Positions 52,515-62,401 are shown, counted from the first letter of the stretch. The stretch: DNA of 64,000 nt from JAGXFP01 sp039714535 (GCA_039714535.1 JBDLJC010000002.1:66347-130346); one strand, 5' to 3'. Numbers and translations: made by a program. Notes: generated by a model not told the origin, from the sequence alone.

Positions 52515-52771
52515 TGGTGGCCAGATAGTCGAACGACCCAAAGGGGCAGGGGCAAGCCGAGCTACGGCGTCGTAGCGCTCTGCTGATGTTCGACATATTC
52601 ATGAATGCCTTCGCTTAGCTGCGAGAATATCAAGATTAAATTGCTCAGAGTGGCCGGATAGTCATCTGGGGCCTGACTAATTTTTACACCAAGAGCTAAT
52701 TAAGAACAAGCTTCTGGTGTAATTTTTATTTTTTATAAACATGCAATCTAATGAAAAAAGGTGAAATAGTT

Positions 52772-54652
52772 ATGACTGCCAAGACTGAGACCAAAGAATT
52801 CCAGGCAGAAGTTAAAAAAATGCTCGATATTGTCATCCACTCCCTTTACACGGAGCGAGATGTTTTTTTGCGGGAACTGGTTTCCAACGGGGCTGATGCC
52901 CTGGAGAAATTCCGCCATCAGAGCCTCGTTGAGGATGAGGTGTTTGATGATCATCTGGCCCTTGAGATCAAGATTGATTGCGATGATAAGGAGCATACCC
53001 TGACCATCACCGACACCGGTGTCGGCATGAGTCGGGATGAACTGGTTGATAATCTCGGCACCATTGCCCACTCCGGGTCCAAGACTTTCCTGACCAAACT
53101 CAGTGAGTCGGCCCAGAACGATGTCAGCCTGATCGGCCAGTTCGGCGTTGGTTTTTACGCGGCCTTCATGGTCGCTGAAGATGTCAAGGTGCAGTCTCGC
53201 TCCTATCTTAAGGATGATGAAGGCCATCAATGGTCTTCGGATGGCACCGGCAGTTATACCATTTCCCCCTGTAAGGGCATTCATCGCGGTACTAAAATCA
53301 TTATCAAACTTAAGGAAGATGCCTACAAGTATGGTGATGAGGCCGCCATCAAACGGATCATCAACCAGTACTCAAGCTTTGTTGCCTTTCCGGTCAAGGT
53401 CGGAGGGGAAGAGGTTAACACGGTCCAGGCCCTCTGGGTGCGCAGTAAGAATGAAATCAAGGATGAGGAGTATAATGATTTCTACAAGTTCATTGCTAAC
53501 GCGGCAGATGAGCCCACCTATCGGCTCCATTTTTCGGCGGATGCGCCCCTGGCCATCAAGTCTTTGCTGTATACGCCCAAGGAAAATTTTGAAAACCTTG
53601 GTTTCGGCCGGATGGACCCCGGAGTTAGTCTCTACTGCCAGAAGGTGCTGATCGAGCAGCATAGCAAAAATATTCTTCCTGACTGGCTGCGATTTCTGAA
53701 GGGAGTGGTCGATAGCGAGGATCTGCCCTTGAATATCTCCCGGCAGGCCTTGCAGGACAATGCCCTGGTCATGAAGATCAACAAGGTTCTCACGACCCGT
53801 TACCTGAAGCATCTGGAGGCAGAGGCCAAAAATGATCCGGACGGATATCAGGAATTCTGGCAGACCTTCGGCATCTTTCTGAAAGAGGGTGTGACCAATG
53901 ATTTTACCCATCGGGAATCCCTGGGCCGACTCCTGCGGTTTGAGTCGTCGTCTGCCGAGCCGGGCAAGATGATTTCGCTGGCCGAATACGTCGAACGGAT
54001 GAATGAGGGCCAGGAGAGTATTTACTATATAAACGGGGCGAGTCGTGAGGCGATTGAGGCAGGGCCCTATGTTGAGGCCTTCAAGAAAAGAAAGCTGGAA
54101 GTAATTTACACCTTAGAGCCCATTGATGATTTTGCCTTGAGTCATCTAGGTGAATTTGATGGCAAGAAGCTGGTTTCAGCCGATCGGGCCGATCTGGAGT
54201 TGCCTGAGGTGGGCAGCGAAGACGAGGCCGAAAAAGATGATGGTAAAAAAGAAGAGGGTCTGTCTGGTGAGCGACTGACGGGCTTGACCGAATGGATGCA
54301 GGAAGTTCTTGGCGACAGGATCAAGGAGGTTCACGTTTCCAAACGGTTGGAAGGCAGTCCGGCCATTATCGTCAACGCCGGCGGTTTCATGACCAGCAGC
54401 ATGGAACGGGTCATGCAAGCCTCCAGGCAGGATAGCGGCTTTGCTGGATTATCCGGGAAAAATCTGGAGATTAATCCCCGTCATGAGCTGATTGTCAGTC
54501 TCGATAAGCTGCGGGAGGAAGACCTGGAATTTGCTGGTAGCGTCGTCGAACAGATCCACGATAACGCCATGATTCAGGCGGGTTTGACGGTGGAGCCGCA
54601 ATCGATGGTCGAGCGCAGTTATCGGATTCTGGCACGGGTAGTGCAGAAATAG
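52772..54652 (+). CDS. htpG: Chaperone HtpG (Hsp90)
   Basis: A 626-residue protein with the GHKL ATPase N-terminus (SLYTERDVFLRELVSNGADA, ITDTGVGMS, GQFGVGFYAAFMVA), the middle domain with SRQALQDN, and the C-terminal dimerisation domain. ATP-dependent cytoplasmic chaperone. An AAGGTG site lies upstream of the ATG at 52772; an in-frame ATG at 52751 is less likely. The linker near ~490 is acidic and Lys-rich. Confidence 0.96.
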   Translation: MTAKTETKEFQAEVKKMLDIVIHSLYTERDVFLRELVSNGADALEKFRHQSLVEDEVFDDHLALEIKIDCDDKEHTLTITDTGVGMSRDELVDNLGTIAHSGSKTFLTKLSESAQNDVSLIGQFGVGFYAAFMVAEDVKVQSRSYLKDDEGHQWSSDGTGSYTISPCKGIHRGTKIIIKLKEDAYKYGDEAAIKRIINQYSSFVAFPVKVGGEEVNTVQALWVRSKNEIKDEEYNDFYKFIANAADEPTYRLHFSADAPLAIKSLLYTPKENFENLGFGRMDPGVSLYCQKVLIEQHSKNILPDWLRFLKGVVDSEDLPLNISRQALQDNALVMKINKVLTTRYLKHLEAEAKNDPDGYQEFWQTFGIFLKEGVTNDFTHRESLGRLLRFESSSAEPGKMISLAEYVERMNEGQESIYYINGASREAIEAGPYVEAFKKRKLEVIYTLEPIDDFALSHLGEFDGKKLVSADRADLELPEVGSEDEAEKDDGKKEEGLSGERLTGLTEWMQEVLGDRIKEVHVSKRLEGSPAIIVNAGGFMTSSMERVMQASRQDSGFAGLSGKNLEINPRHELIVSLDKLREEDLEFAGSVVEQIHDNAMIQAGLTVEPQSMVERSYRILARVVQK

Positions 54653-54954
54653 CTGCTTGTCCAAGTAGAGAAAGGATGGATTCATTTGGCGAAGTGCCGT
54701 TCGCGCTGATTAATTCTGTTCGAGTTTAAGATCTGACTAACCATTTGATTCTCAGCGTCAACGAGGCTTTTAATTTAGGGGCTGTTGTACTAACTAGCCC
54801 ATATTCTTTTTAACGAGTTGTTTTAATTTAATGCTTAGGAGAAAACGGGCATCACTTCTCCTGTAGCTTATGACGATTCTGTGGATATACGTGGTTAGGA
54901 TAAGTGCGGGTGGAATAGGCAATTCTGTGTTATAAATAGCCTGAGAAGAGTTAG
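54653..54954. other. Intergenic region between convergent genes
   Basis: A perfect 7-bp inverted repeat AGGAGAA/TTCTCCT (54837-54862, 12-base loop) is the only structure seen; it has no T tract and may still serve as a terminator between htpG and the minus-strand TPR gene. No gene is apparent. Confidence 0.4.
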
Positions 54955-56865
54955 TCATAGCTCCTTGATCAAATGCGTGAAAACCGACGGCCACAAGTGA
55001 TTGCCGTCAATATGGCATCCACTGCCCGGTCTTCCTTCTTGTGCGTTTGAAGATGTATAAACATCCAGGATGGGAATATGTTTTTTGGTAACATTATCTG
55101 TCAATGCTTGGTTGAATTTTGCCAAAACATTTTTCTGTAATTTTTTGTCGCTGTCTGACGCGCTGTCTTTACAGAGTAATCGTGCCGGGGTATTACAGAT
55201 TATCGGGAAGATCTCTCTGGAATTCACTATCCTTAAGACGTAGTTTAAGTAATTGTCAACCAAGGTAATAATTGACTCAGTCAAGTTAACATTATTCTTT
55301 TTATAATGTTTTATTATTCCCTCATCAATTCGGCAGTCAATTTCACCAAACATAAATATTGCTGTTGCTCCGGGAGGTATTGACTCAATATTTTTTCCAA
55401 ACTCGTATTTAAATCTGTTTTTATCTTTATTCCCTAGATGCCAAGCCTTACAGCCAATTATTATCTTTGCTTTAGCGAGATAATCAACACCGTTGAAATG
55501 CATCATTGTGTTTGCGGCCGAGAGACAGTGGCTGTCGCCAACAATGTAGATTGTGGGAAGATTATTATCTTTTACATATAGAGTGGCATTTGTTTCTCTG
55601 TATTTAAGAAGTTTATCCAAGAAGTTAAGATACGGAGTAACAAAATTATTGTTTTTCTTAGTTAATCTTTGAGTAGTATTAGCGATTAGGTTTAGATAAT
55701 TTCCACATGTCTTCCAGTCGCCATTGATCCAGGCAATTATTGCCAAATAAGTTTGAGTAGTTGGGTCATCCGGTTTGTACGTTAGTGATTTTTTATAACA
55801 AGCAACAGCGTCTGTATCTCTTCCCTGTGCATAGAGAGTAAGGCCCAGGTCGAGGTATGTTTCAGGGTTTTTAGGTTTTATGGCTAGAGCTTGCTCGTAA
55901 CTGGCAGCGGCCTCTTCAATGTCTCCAGATTGCATCAGGGCATCGCCAAGGTGGTTGTATGATTCTGCACTGTCGGGGGCTGTTTTTACAAGTTTACGAA
56001 GTGTAGAGATTGATTCATCGAGCAGTCCTGCGGCAAGCAGTGCGGCACCCAGTCCTGCTAGCGCTATAGGGTGATTCGGCTCGAGTGATAAAGCTTTTTT
56101 ATAGTAACCAATCTTCTCCGGCAATGGTTGACTTTGCTCCAAAATGGTTTCTCTGGTTTTCTCCAAATTGTAATATGCGTTAACAAAACCAGGGCGTAGT
56201 TGCAGGGCTTTTCTAAATTGCTCAGCTGCTTCTTCCATGTCTCCTAAGCACATCAGGGCACCGCCCAAGTTATAGTAAGATTCTGCGCTGTCTGGAGCTG
56301 CTTTAACGAGTTTACAAAGTGTCTCGATAGATTCATCGACCATTCCTGCGGTGAGGAGGGCGTTGCCCAGGTCAGTGAGAGCCCAAGGGTTATTTGGTTC
56401 TATAGCTAAAGCTTTTCTATAGCAGTCAATGGCTTCCTGCAAGCGGTTGGTTTGCTCCAGGGTTTTGGCTAAATGGATAATTGTTGGGATGAAATTAGGG
56501 TTTAGTTTCAAGGCTTTCTGGTAGCAGGCCTCGGCTTCGTGATGATTTTTTCTGGAAAAATAAATATTGCCCAGATTTAAATGATAAAAAAAGTTATCAG
56601 TGGAGATTGCGATAGCTTTTTTGATAAAGGCAATAGCGTTCAGGTTGTCACCTGTTTGATGGCGTGTCATCCCTAATAGGTGTAGCGCGTCAGGGTGGTG
56701 GTGATCAGTGGCTAACACCGCTCGGCAGCAATCTTCCGCTTCTTTGAGACGACCAGCCTGGTAATGGGCAAAGGCGTGATCAAAAAGTGGTCCGGCTTGT
56801 TGCTGGTTTGATGAGAAGATCTTACTTCCTTTTTTGTTTTTTGCGCGGCGGTTTTTTTTGGCCAT
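54955..56865 (-). CDS. TPR protein with C-terminal SGNH-hydrolase-like domain (paralogue)
   Basis: A 636-residue protein. A basic N-terminal tail (MAKKNRRAKNKKG) is followed by about ten TPR repeats and a C-terminal SGNH-like domain with GDSH, GEIDCR and DGNH motifs. The last ~240 residues closely match the gene at 36396-38159, whereas the first ~110 residues match the neighbouring sulfotransferase gene at 57095-59239. It therefore looks like a module swap. The catalytic residues are retained. Function probably lies in modification of a surface glycan or glycoprotein (inference). Confidence 0.8.
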   Translation of the reverse strand: MAKKNRRAKNKKGSKIFSSNQQQAGPLFDHAFAHYQAGRLKEAEDCCRAVLATDHHHPDALHLLGMTRHQTGDNLNAIAFIKKAIAISTDNFFYHLNLGNIYFSRKNHHEAEACYQKALKLNPNFIPTIIHLAKTLEQTNRLQEAIDCYRKALAIEPNNPWALTDLGNALLTAGMVDESIETLCKLVKAAPDSAESYYNLGGALMCLGDMEEAAEQFRKALQLRPGFVNAYYNLEKTRETILEQSQPLPEKIGYYKKALSLEPNHPIALAGLGAALLAAGLLDESISTLRKLVKTAPDSAESYNHLGDALMQSGDIEEAAASYEQALAIKPKNPETYLDLGLTLYAQGRDTDAVACYKKSLTYKPDDPTTQTYLAIIAWINGDWKTCGNYLNLIANTTQRLTKKNNNFVTPYLNFLDKLLKYRETNATLYVKDNNLPTIYIVGDSHCLSAANTMMHFNGVDYLAKAKIIIGCKAWHLGNKDKNRFKYEFGKNIESIPPGATAIFMFGEIDCRIDEGIIKHYKKNNVNLTESIITLVDNYLNYVLRIVNSREIFPIICNTPARLLCKDSASDSDKKLQKNVLAKFNQALTDNVTKKHIPILDVYTSSNAQEGRPGSGCHIDGNHLWPSVFTHLIKEL

Positions 56866-56904
56866 AATTTTTCGGATAGATTCGTTGTCTGTGGTTGGAT
56901 GTTT

Positions 56905-57027
56905 AAGTTTTGTCTTGAGACGGGCGTGGTTTGGCCGGACGGCGAATAATAATTAGCCAGGGGTAGCTTGTCGGCAAGGTCCACGTATTTTAGGACAAGG
57001 TAGTGGGGAAGATGTTTTTTAGCAAGA
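56905..57027. repeat. Leader copy A, homologous to the region at 59281-59401
   Basis: The region upstream of the TPR-SGNH gene shares a recognisable series of blocks with that upstream of the TPR-sulfotransferase gene, for example TTGTCT-GA-ACGGGC-TGGTT, GGCGAATAA against GGTGAATAA, and TGTTTTTTAGCAAGAG against TGTTTTTTGGCAAGAG. So the duplication included the 5' leader. Confidence 0.6.
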
Positions 57028-57094
57028 GGCATGCTGAATGTGGTGTAAGTTGCTATGTGAAATTTATTTTGGAGTTGATATAGGGTGAATTTTG

Positions 57095-59239
57095 CTAGAT
57101 TTCTTCGTTTAAGGCGTGGGCCAACTCTGTAAGTTTCTCTCCGTATTTCTCCCAGAGCTTTACCGAGTCACTGTAAATTGGTTGGCGAACCTGGCTGCTG
57201 CTAAGAGTAGTCACCGCTCTTTTGGTCTGGTGGAAATCCAGACTTCTACTGTCCCAGGGGATACCGCAAAATTCAAAAAGAGCTCGGCTGTTTTTTTCCT
57301 GGTCAGCGACTAAATCTTCATAACAGATGTCATAGATGAAACCAGGTAAGACTCTGTGCCAGTGTCCCATCAACTGTTGATAAAGATTATAGTATTTGCC
57401 AAGTTCATTCATATTATAGGCGTATTTATGTGCGAAGTCGAAAAAGTTTTTGTAAATAGAAAGGCAGTTGTCCATGGGAAGTCGCCGGCAGTGGATGATT
57501 TTCGCCTTGGGCAGTATCAGTTTTATCATGCCGATATTCATAAAATTATGCGGCATTTTATCGACGATATATTTCGTTTCTGTTTTCTCGCTCAAACTCC
57601 TGGTCATGGCTAAGTATTCGTGACCCATTTCATCCAGAGTCGAGGCTGGTATCGTCTTTAACTGCCGACCAAGCGCGGCATTAGGCGCTGAGGCGAGGTT
57701 GTGGCTTGAACGTATATTCCCCAGATATGGAAGCTCTCCGGCACCAAAAACATCAGGGTGACTGGCCAGAATCTGCTCAACAAGGCTGGTGCCTGAGCGT
57801 GGCATGCCAAGAACAAAAATGGCCCCTTCTCCGGTGGTGCCGGCGTTGGCCAGGCTTTTAAACAGAGATCGGCCGAAATCTTTTCTCGTCTGGGTGAAAT
57901 AAGCAGCTTCATTCGTTATATTGAATTCGAAAGTTGCTCTTTTCAGTCTGTTGGCCTCTTCCAAAAGATCAAAGGCCTGGTCGTATAGTTTTAGCTCTTC
58001 ATATGCTTTGCCCAAGCCGAAAGCCAACATCATGCGATTTTGCGGGTTCAATTTTTTTGAGTAGAGGAGTTTTTCCATCGCCACGATATCATCGTCCCTG
58101 CTCTGGTGCTTTTGGGTCTTTGCCAGTTGATAGTGGGCTGCAGCAAAGGAAGGTTGAATCCTGATGGCGTTGCGGTAACAGTTTCTTGCCTCATCTAGGC
58201 GCCCCAGGTATTCGCAAGTTCCTCCTAAGCCGTGAAGTGCTTCAACGAAATCAGGGCGAAGTTGCAGTGCTTTTTTAAATTGCTCCGCCGCTTCGGTGAC
58301 GTTAAGGCGCATCAGTCCGTGGCCAAGGTTGAAGTATGATTCGGCGCTGTTGGGGGCAGCTTTGACGAGTTTGCGAAATGTGGCGATTGCTTCTTCGATC
58401 ATCCCTGCGTTTAGGAGAGATGAGCCCAGTCCTGTAAGGGCTTGAGGGTGGTTTGCTTCGCCAGTTAGGGCCTTTTCATAGAAGCTGATCGCCTCCGGCA
58501 ACGGTTGATTTGGCTCCGAGCCTGCTTCCAGGGCGAGACCTAGATTGAAATATGCGTTAACAAAACCAGGGTGTAACTGCAGGGATTTTCTATAGTTGGC
58601 AGCCGCTTCAATCATATCGCCAAAGCGCATCAGGGCGTTGCCCAGGTTGTAGTATGAATCTGCGCTGTCTGGAGCTGTTTTCACAAGTTTACGAAATGTA
58701 GCGATTGAATCCTCGATCATTCCTGTGTCAAGCAGAGCGTTGCCTAGGCCGGAAAGCGCTAAAGAGTTATTTTGTTCAATAGTTAAAGCTTTTTGATAGT
58801 AGTCAATTGCTTCCTGATTTCGTTGGCTGTGCTCTAAATTTTCTGCCAAGTGGATCATTGTCGGGATGAAATTCGGGTTAAGTTCCAAGGCTTTCTGGTA
58901 ACAGACTTCGGCTTTGACATGGTTTTTTTGGGAAAAATAAATATTGCCAAGATTTAGATGATAAAAAAATTTCTCAGGAGTAATGGAGATAGCTTTTTTG
59001 ATAAAGATGATGGCGTTGAGGTCATCACCTGTTTGTTGGCAGATCATCCCTAGCAGGTGCAGCGCGTCAGGGTGGTGTTGGCCTGAGGCTAACGCAGCCC
59101 GGCAGCAATCTTCTGCTTCTTTGAGACGACCGGCCTGATAGTGGGCAAAGCCTTGCTCAAAGAGAGAGCTAGTTTGTTGCTTATTTGAGAAAGATCTACC
59201 TGGTTTTTTTGTTTTTACGCGGCGGAGTTTTTTTGTCAT
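57095..59239 (-). CDS. TPR protein with C-terminal sulfotransferase domain
   Basis: The 714-residue protein has a basic N-terminal tail, ten or more TPR repeats (~30-400), and a sulfotransferase domain with the PAPS-binding loop GMPRSGTS (around 479-485), the LPKAKIIHCRRLPMDNCLSIY 3'-phosphate motif and the terminal VRQPIYSDSVKLWEKY. It resembles tyrosylprotein- and TPR-type sulfotransferases that transfer sulfate from PAPS to a protein or glycan. Probably transcribed with the downstream TPR-SGNH gene (230-base gap). A decayed relative lies at 38182-38504. Confidence 0.86.
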   Translation of the reverse strand: MTKKLRRVKTKKPGRSFSNKQQTSSLFEQGFAHYQAGRLKEAEDCCRAALASGQHHPDALHLLGMICQQTGDDLNAIIFIKKAISITPEKFFYHLNLGNIYFSQKNHVKAEVCYQKALELNPNFIPTMIHLAENLEHSQRNQEAIDYYQKALTIEQNNSLALSGLGNALLDTGMIEDSIATFRKLVKTAPDSADSYYNLGNALMRFGDMIEAAANYRKSLQLHPGFVNAYFNLGLALEAGSEPNQPLPEAISFYEKALTGEANHPQALTGLGSSLLNAGMIEEAIATFRKLVKAAPNSAESYFNLGHGLMRLNVTEAAEQFKKALQLRPDFVEALHGLGGTCEYLGRLDEARNCYRNAIRIQPSFAAAHYQLAKTQKHQSRDDDIVAMEKLLYSKKLNPQNRMMLAFGLGKAYEELKLYDQAFDLLEEANRLKRATFEFNITNEAAYFTQTRKDFGRSLFKSLANAGTTGEGAIFVLGMPRSGTSLVEQILASHPDVFGAGELPYLGNIRSSHNLASAPNAALGRQLKTIPASTLDEMGHEYLAMTRSLSEKTETKYIVDKMPHNFMNIGMIKLILPKAKIIHCRRLPMDNCLSIYKNFFDFAHKYAYNMNELGKYYNLYQQLMGHWHRVLPGFIYDICYEDLVADQEKNSRALFEFCGIPWDSRSLDFHQTKRAVTTLSSSQVRQPIYSDSVKLWEKYGEKLTELAHALNEEI

Positions 59240-59280
59240 TATTGGTTGATATTGGTTGGTTATCTGTGTTTGCAGGTTGA

Positions 59281-59401
59281 TGTGTTGTCTGGATACGGGC
59301 CTGGTTCGATCGGCAGGTGAATAACATTAAACAAGGATGGCTTGTTGTAGGGTCCTGATACCTGAACATAAGGTATCGGGCAAGGTGTTTTTTGGCAAGA
59401 G
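59281..59401. repeat. Leader copy B, homologous to the region at 56905-57027
   Basis: Counterpart of leader copy A, upstream of the TPR-sulfotransferase gene. The best-kept block is the T-rich TGTTTTTTGGCAAGAG at its far end. Substitutions and indels are spread throughout, as expected of non-coding sequence after an old duplication. Confidence 0.6.
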
Positions 59402-59975
59402 TCTTTTCGGAGTAATTTGTTGAGGGTTTGGTGGTCCATCATTCAATCTTGCGGTAAACCGGTGGCTATTCGGGCGGTGGCTTTTCCCGGAGGATCTTGT
59501 GTAGAAATAAGAGTTGTGGGGTAGGCAGAGGGTTTTGTTGCGCACCGGGTGGTGGATTTCGGTGGGAGGAACTTTTACTTCCACTGTAAAGATTCCTAGC
59601 TCCGTCCCGAAATGGCAGGGCGCGGTTCTGTTAGTTCACGCAACTCTGTGCTGAAATGATTTCACTCTTGATCCTTTGGGGCAAGTTTTTCTTAGATACC
59701 TGTTCTGTAGCACTCCTCACAGAAGATGACAATTTTGGCGGTAAGCAAAAGAATCTTGTAAAAACAGGTAGTTTTTTTGCAGAGGCAATTTAAATGCTTA
59801 TAGTTTACGTCAGTTAATCGCTAGCCAAACAAGTTTTGACAATATTCCTCTCTTGTGCTACTTATTAGGGGTTAAAAATGGGTTTTTACAATATGGCATA
59901 ATTAAATTTTATGTTAGCGATTTGCAATGTTTTCTGATAAATCGCGAGGCGATACTGCCTTATTGAAGGAGAAAG
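59402..59975. other. Intergenic region, no convincing gene
   Basis: Divergent promoters for the TPR-sulfotransferase and the redoxin-TPR gene are expected here. A TTGACA hexamer at 59836-59841 has only a weak -10 partner. ACCTGTT and AACAGGT (near 59699 and 59765) form a long-range inverted repeat before a T run. Short ORFs in the region look spurious. Confidence 0.35.
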
Positions 59976-61013
59976 GTGTTGCGCAGTAAAGTCAATGTTG
60001 CCAGCATGGTTTTGGGGGCTGCCCTGTTTGTTTTTTCCTTTAGTGGGCTCAGTGAGGCCAATTCTTTCCCATTTCGTTCCGTTAAGGTTGGCGATAAACT
60101 GCCAGTTCTCTCTGTCAGGGATATCAGAACCCAGCAGGATACAAGTCTAGAGCAGTTCTTTGGTAAACCCATGCTGATGGTTTTTTTCGGGGCGGATATC
60201 CCTGCCAAAAAGAAGCGAGCTGTCAAGGCCCTGAAGACAATCCACAGCTTGGCTTCTTTTGCGGAAGCTAGGGGTGTTGTGACCGTGGTGGTGAATGCTC
60301 AGGGTGATTCGGCAGAGGTGATTGCCGAGGTGGTGGCAGCAGCAGGGATGGCCGGTAGTGCCTATGCGGATGTTGATCGGGTTGCCTACGGAGGTCTTGG
60401 GGTTTTTGTTATGCCTTCCATTCTGCTGGTGGCGGCTGATGGCACGATTGCCGCCGGTATGGGCTACAGCCGTGATCTTGCCAAGAGACTTAAAGCCGAG
60501 ATCGCAATTATGCTCGGAGAGAAGACCAGGATCCAGGTGGAAGAAGAGCAGCGGCCCAAAGTGGTTGAGAAATCAGCAGCAGAGAAAGGGGCGAATCGCC
60601 ACTTTAAATTGGGGATGACCATGATTGAGCGCGGCCAGCCGGGACCAGCCATGCGCGAATTCAAGAAGGCTATTTCCCTCAAGCCCGGTATGGGCAAAGC
60701 CCATGTCCAGCTTGGTTGTTTGCAGCTGGATGACGACAAGGTCGAAGGGGCTAAATCTTCATTGGCAAGAGGCTTGGAGCTTGAACCGGACTCTGTAGCA
60801 GGGCAAATTTGTCAAGCCAGGATTAAGGCGGAGGAAGGGGATGTGGCTAGTGCCATCGAAGATCTTGGTGCTCTGATGCTTCGTAATTCCCGGAATGATC
60901 ATCTCCACTACATCCTGGGCAGGATGCTGGAGAAGCAAGGTGACCAGTCCGGGGCGCTGGCGGAGTGTCGCCGGGCGTACGAATTGTTGAAAAAGAAATC
61001 CCGCAAGAAATAA
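59976..61013 (+). CDS. Exported redoxin-like domain plus TPR protein
   Basis: The 345-residue protein has an N-terminal signal peptide (~1-28, ending SEA or EAN), a thioredoxin/redoxin fold (~35-175: GDKLPVL, LMVFFGAD, VFVMPSILLVAADG) and C-terminal TPR repeats (~205-340). The site that would be CXXC is ADIPAKK, so it cannot catalyse thiol-disulfide exchange; a binding or scaffold role is more likely. The start is GTG 59976 or TTG 59979 behind an AGGAG site. It precedes the decaheme cytochrome gene and may help assemble it (inference). Confidence 0.8.
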   Translation: MLRSKVNVASMVLGAALFVFSFSGLSEANSFPFRSVKVGDKLPVLSVRDIRTQQDTSLEQFFGKPMLMVFFGADIPAKKKRAVKALKTIHSLASFAEARGVVTVVVNAQGDSAEVIAEVVAAAGMAGSAYADVDRVAYGGLGVFVMPSILLVAADGTIAAGMGYSRDLAKRLKAEIAIMLGEKTRIQVEEEQRPKVVEKSAAEKGANRHFKLGMTMIERGQPGPAMREFKKAISLKPGMGKAHVQLGCLQLDDDKVEGAKSSLARGLELEPDSVAGQICQARIKAEEGDVASAIEDLGALMLRNSRNDHLHYILGRMLEKQGDQSGALAECRRAYELLKKKSRKK

Positions 61014-61177
61014 ATTGTTGGGACAAGGTCGTATAGCCGCTAACGCTGTGCTTTGATCGATTTTCTGCGGTCAGTCCGGGTAAGGGGGGGCTGGATTTAG
61101 GGGAAAGAGTCAAAGGACCAGGGGCAATTGTTTTAAGGGGTATGTTTTATCAAAAGATACGTTAAGGAGGCATTGCC

Positions 61178-62401
61178 TTGTCTGGGTTATTAGGTACCCC
61201 CCGGGGGGGGGAGGGGAGTTGGTTGTTGCTTAGATTGCTGGGCCAAGTGGTATTGTTCTGGGTGATAATTTTTATAGCTGAAGTTAGCTATGCCGGTGAG
61301 ATTTCGGTTTTGGCGCCTTTCGAAGTCGAGTCAAAGCTGTTGTCCAGGAACAGGATTGTCAATATAGTTGTTAAGGTTGCAGAGGCACAGGACCTTGATT
61401 TACTGCTCTTGCAGTCAGTAAAAGATGGCCGTGTGTATGATCCTGCAGGAAGATACGAAAAAAATGGCGTTTACTATGTCCATTACAGCGTGTCTCTGAG
61501 AAAAGGCGGCAATAGTTTAATTCTGGATCCCATCAAACGCCCCATCAATATCAAGTTTATCCCATTGAGTTCATTGCTTAATCTTAATCTTGATCAGCCT
61601 GGCACCTATCTTTTTCACCGGGATGAGGTTATTCCGACTGATTGCCTGGGTTGTCATGCCGAAAAACCACCGATAGGTGTTAAAGTAGCTGAGGTCGGCT
61701 ATGGGCGCTTTTCCCCGGAATGCTATTCGTGTCATAAGGCTAAGGTGTCAGCGTCGGAGTGGAAGCATTCTCCTGCCGCAGCCCTACTCTGTCGTTCATG
61801 TCACCGATCTGATCTTAGCCAGACTAAAGTGGCGATCCCTTCCGGTAAGGTTGAGACGGTCTGTTTTAGTTGCCACGTCAATAGTAGTAAGTGGACTGCT
61901 ATGAGTCATATCCACGGTCCGGTTGGCACCGGGGATTGTACCATCTGTCATGATCCCCATGGCAGTAACAGCAAATTTCAATTGTGGACTGATGGTAAGG
62001 CGAAACTCTGTGTGGTCTGCCACGAAGACAAAAAGAAATATGCCTCCCGCGGTGAGAGACAGAAGCTCAAGATCCATGGGATTCTAAGCGCCCGTGGTTG
62101 TGTGGCCTGTCACAGTCCCCACGCCACGGAGCATCGTTTTCAGTTGTTGGGCGAAATAAATGATCTGTGTGTGAGTTGCCATGTTGAGTTAGAGGATGCT
62201 GAAGATGGGCATCCTGTGCAAAATCACCCCCTTAAGGGGGTTAAGGATCCCCTGCGGCCCGGCACTCCTTTTTCATGTACCAGTTGTCACAATCCCCATG
62301 GCTCCCAATATAGTTACCTGCTGCACGGTGAGCAGCGCGGTGGTATGATTTGTATGAAGTGTCATTCCGGTCGACCGAAAAAAAATAGATATGGTCGTTA
62401 A
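61178..62401 (+). CDS. Exported decaheme c-type cytochrome
   Basis: The 407-residue protein has a long signal sequence (hydrophobic LLGQVVLFWVIIFIAEV, cleavage probably after SYA), a ~110-residue beta-rich N-terminal domain without hemes, then ten CXXCH sites (CLGCH, CYSCH, CRSCH, CFSCH, CTICH, CVVCH, CVACH, CVSCH, CTSCH, CMKCH), several in doubled-CXXCH style with CHDPHG/CHNPHG. Such proteins move electrons through the periplasm or across the outer membrane. Translation starts at TTG 61178, seven bases after AAGGAGG. A nine-G tract lies inside the first codons (61203-61211). Confidence 0.93.
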   Translation: MSGLLGTPRGGEGSWLLLRLLGQVVLFWVIIFIAEVSYAGEISVLAPFEVESKLLSRNRIVNIVVKVAEAQDLDLLLLQSVKDGRVYDPAGRYEKNGVYYVHYSVSLRKGGNSLILDPIKRPINIKFIPLSSLLNLNLDQPGTYLFHRDEVIPTDCLGCHAEKPPIGVKVAEVGYGRFSPECYSCHKAKVSASEWKHSPAAALLCRSCHRSDLSQTKVAIPSGKVETVCFSCHVNSSKWTAMSHIHGPVGTGDCTICHDPHGSNSKFQLWTDGKAKLCVVCHEDKKKYASRGERQKLKIHGILSARGCVACHSPHATEHRFQLLGEINDLCVSCHVELEDAEDGHPVQNHPLKGVKDPLRPGTPFSCTSCHNPHGSQYSYLLHGEQRGGMICMKCHSGRPKKNRYGR

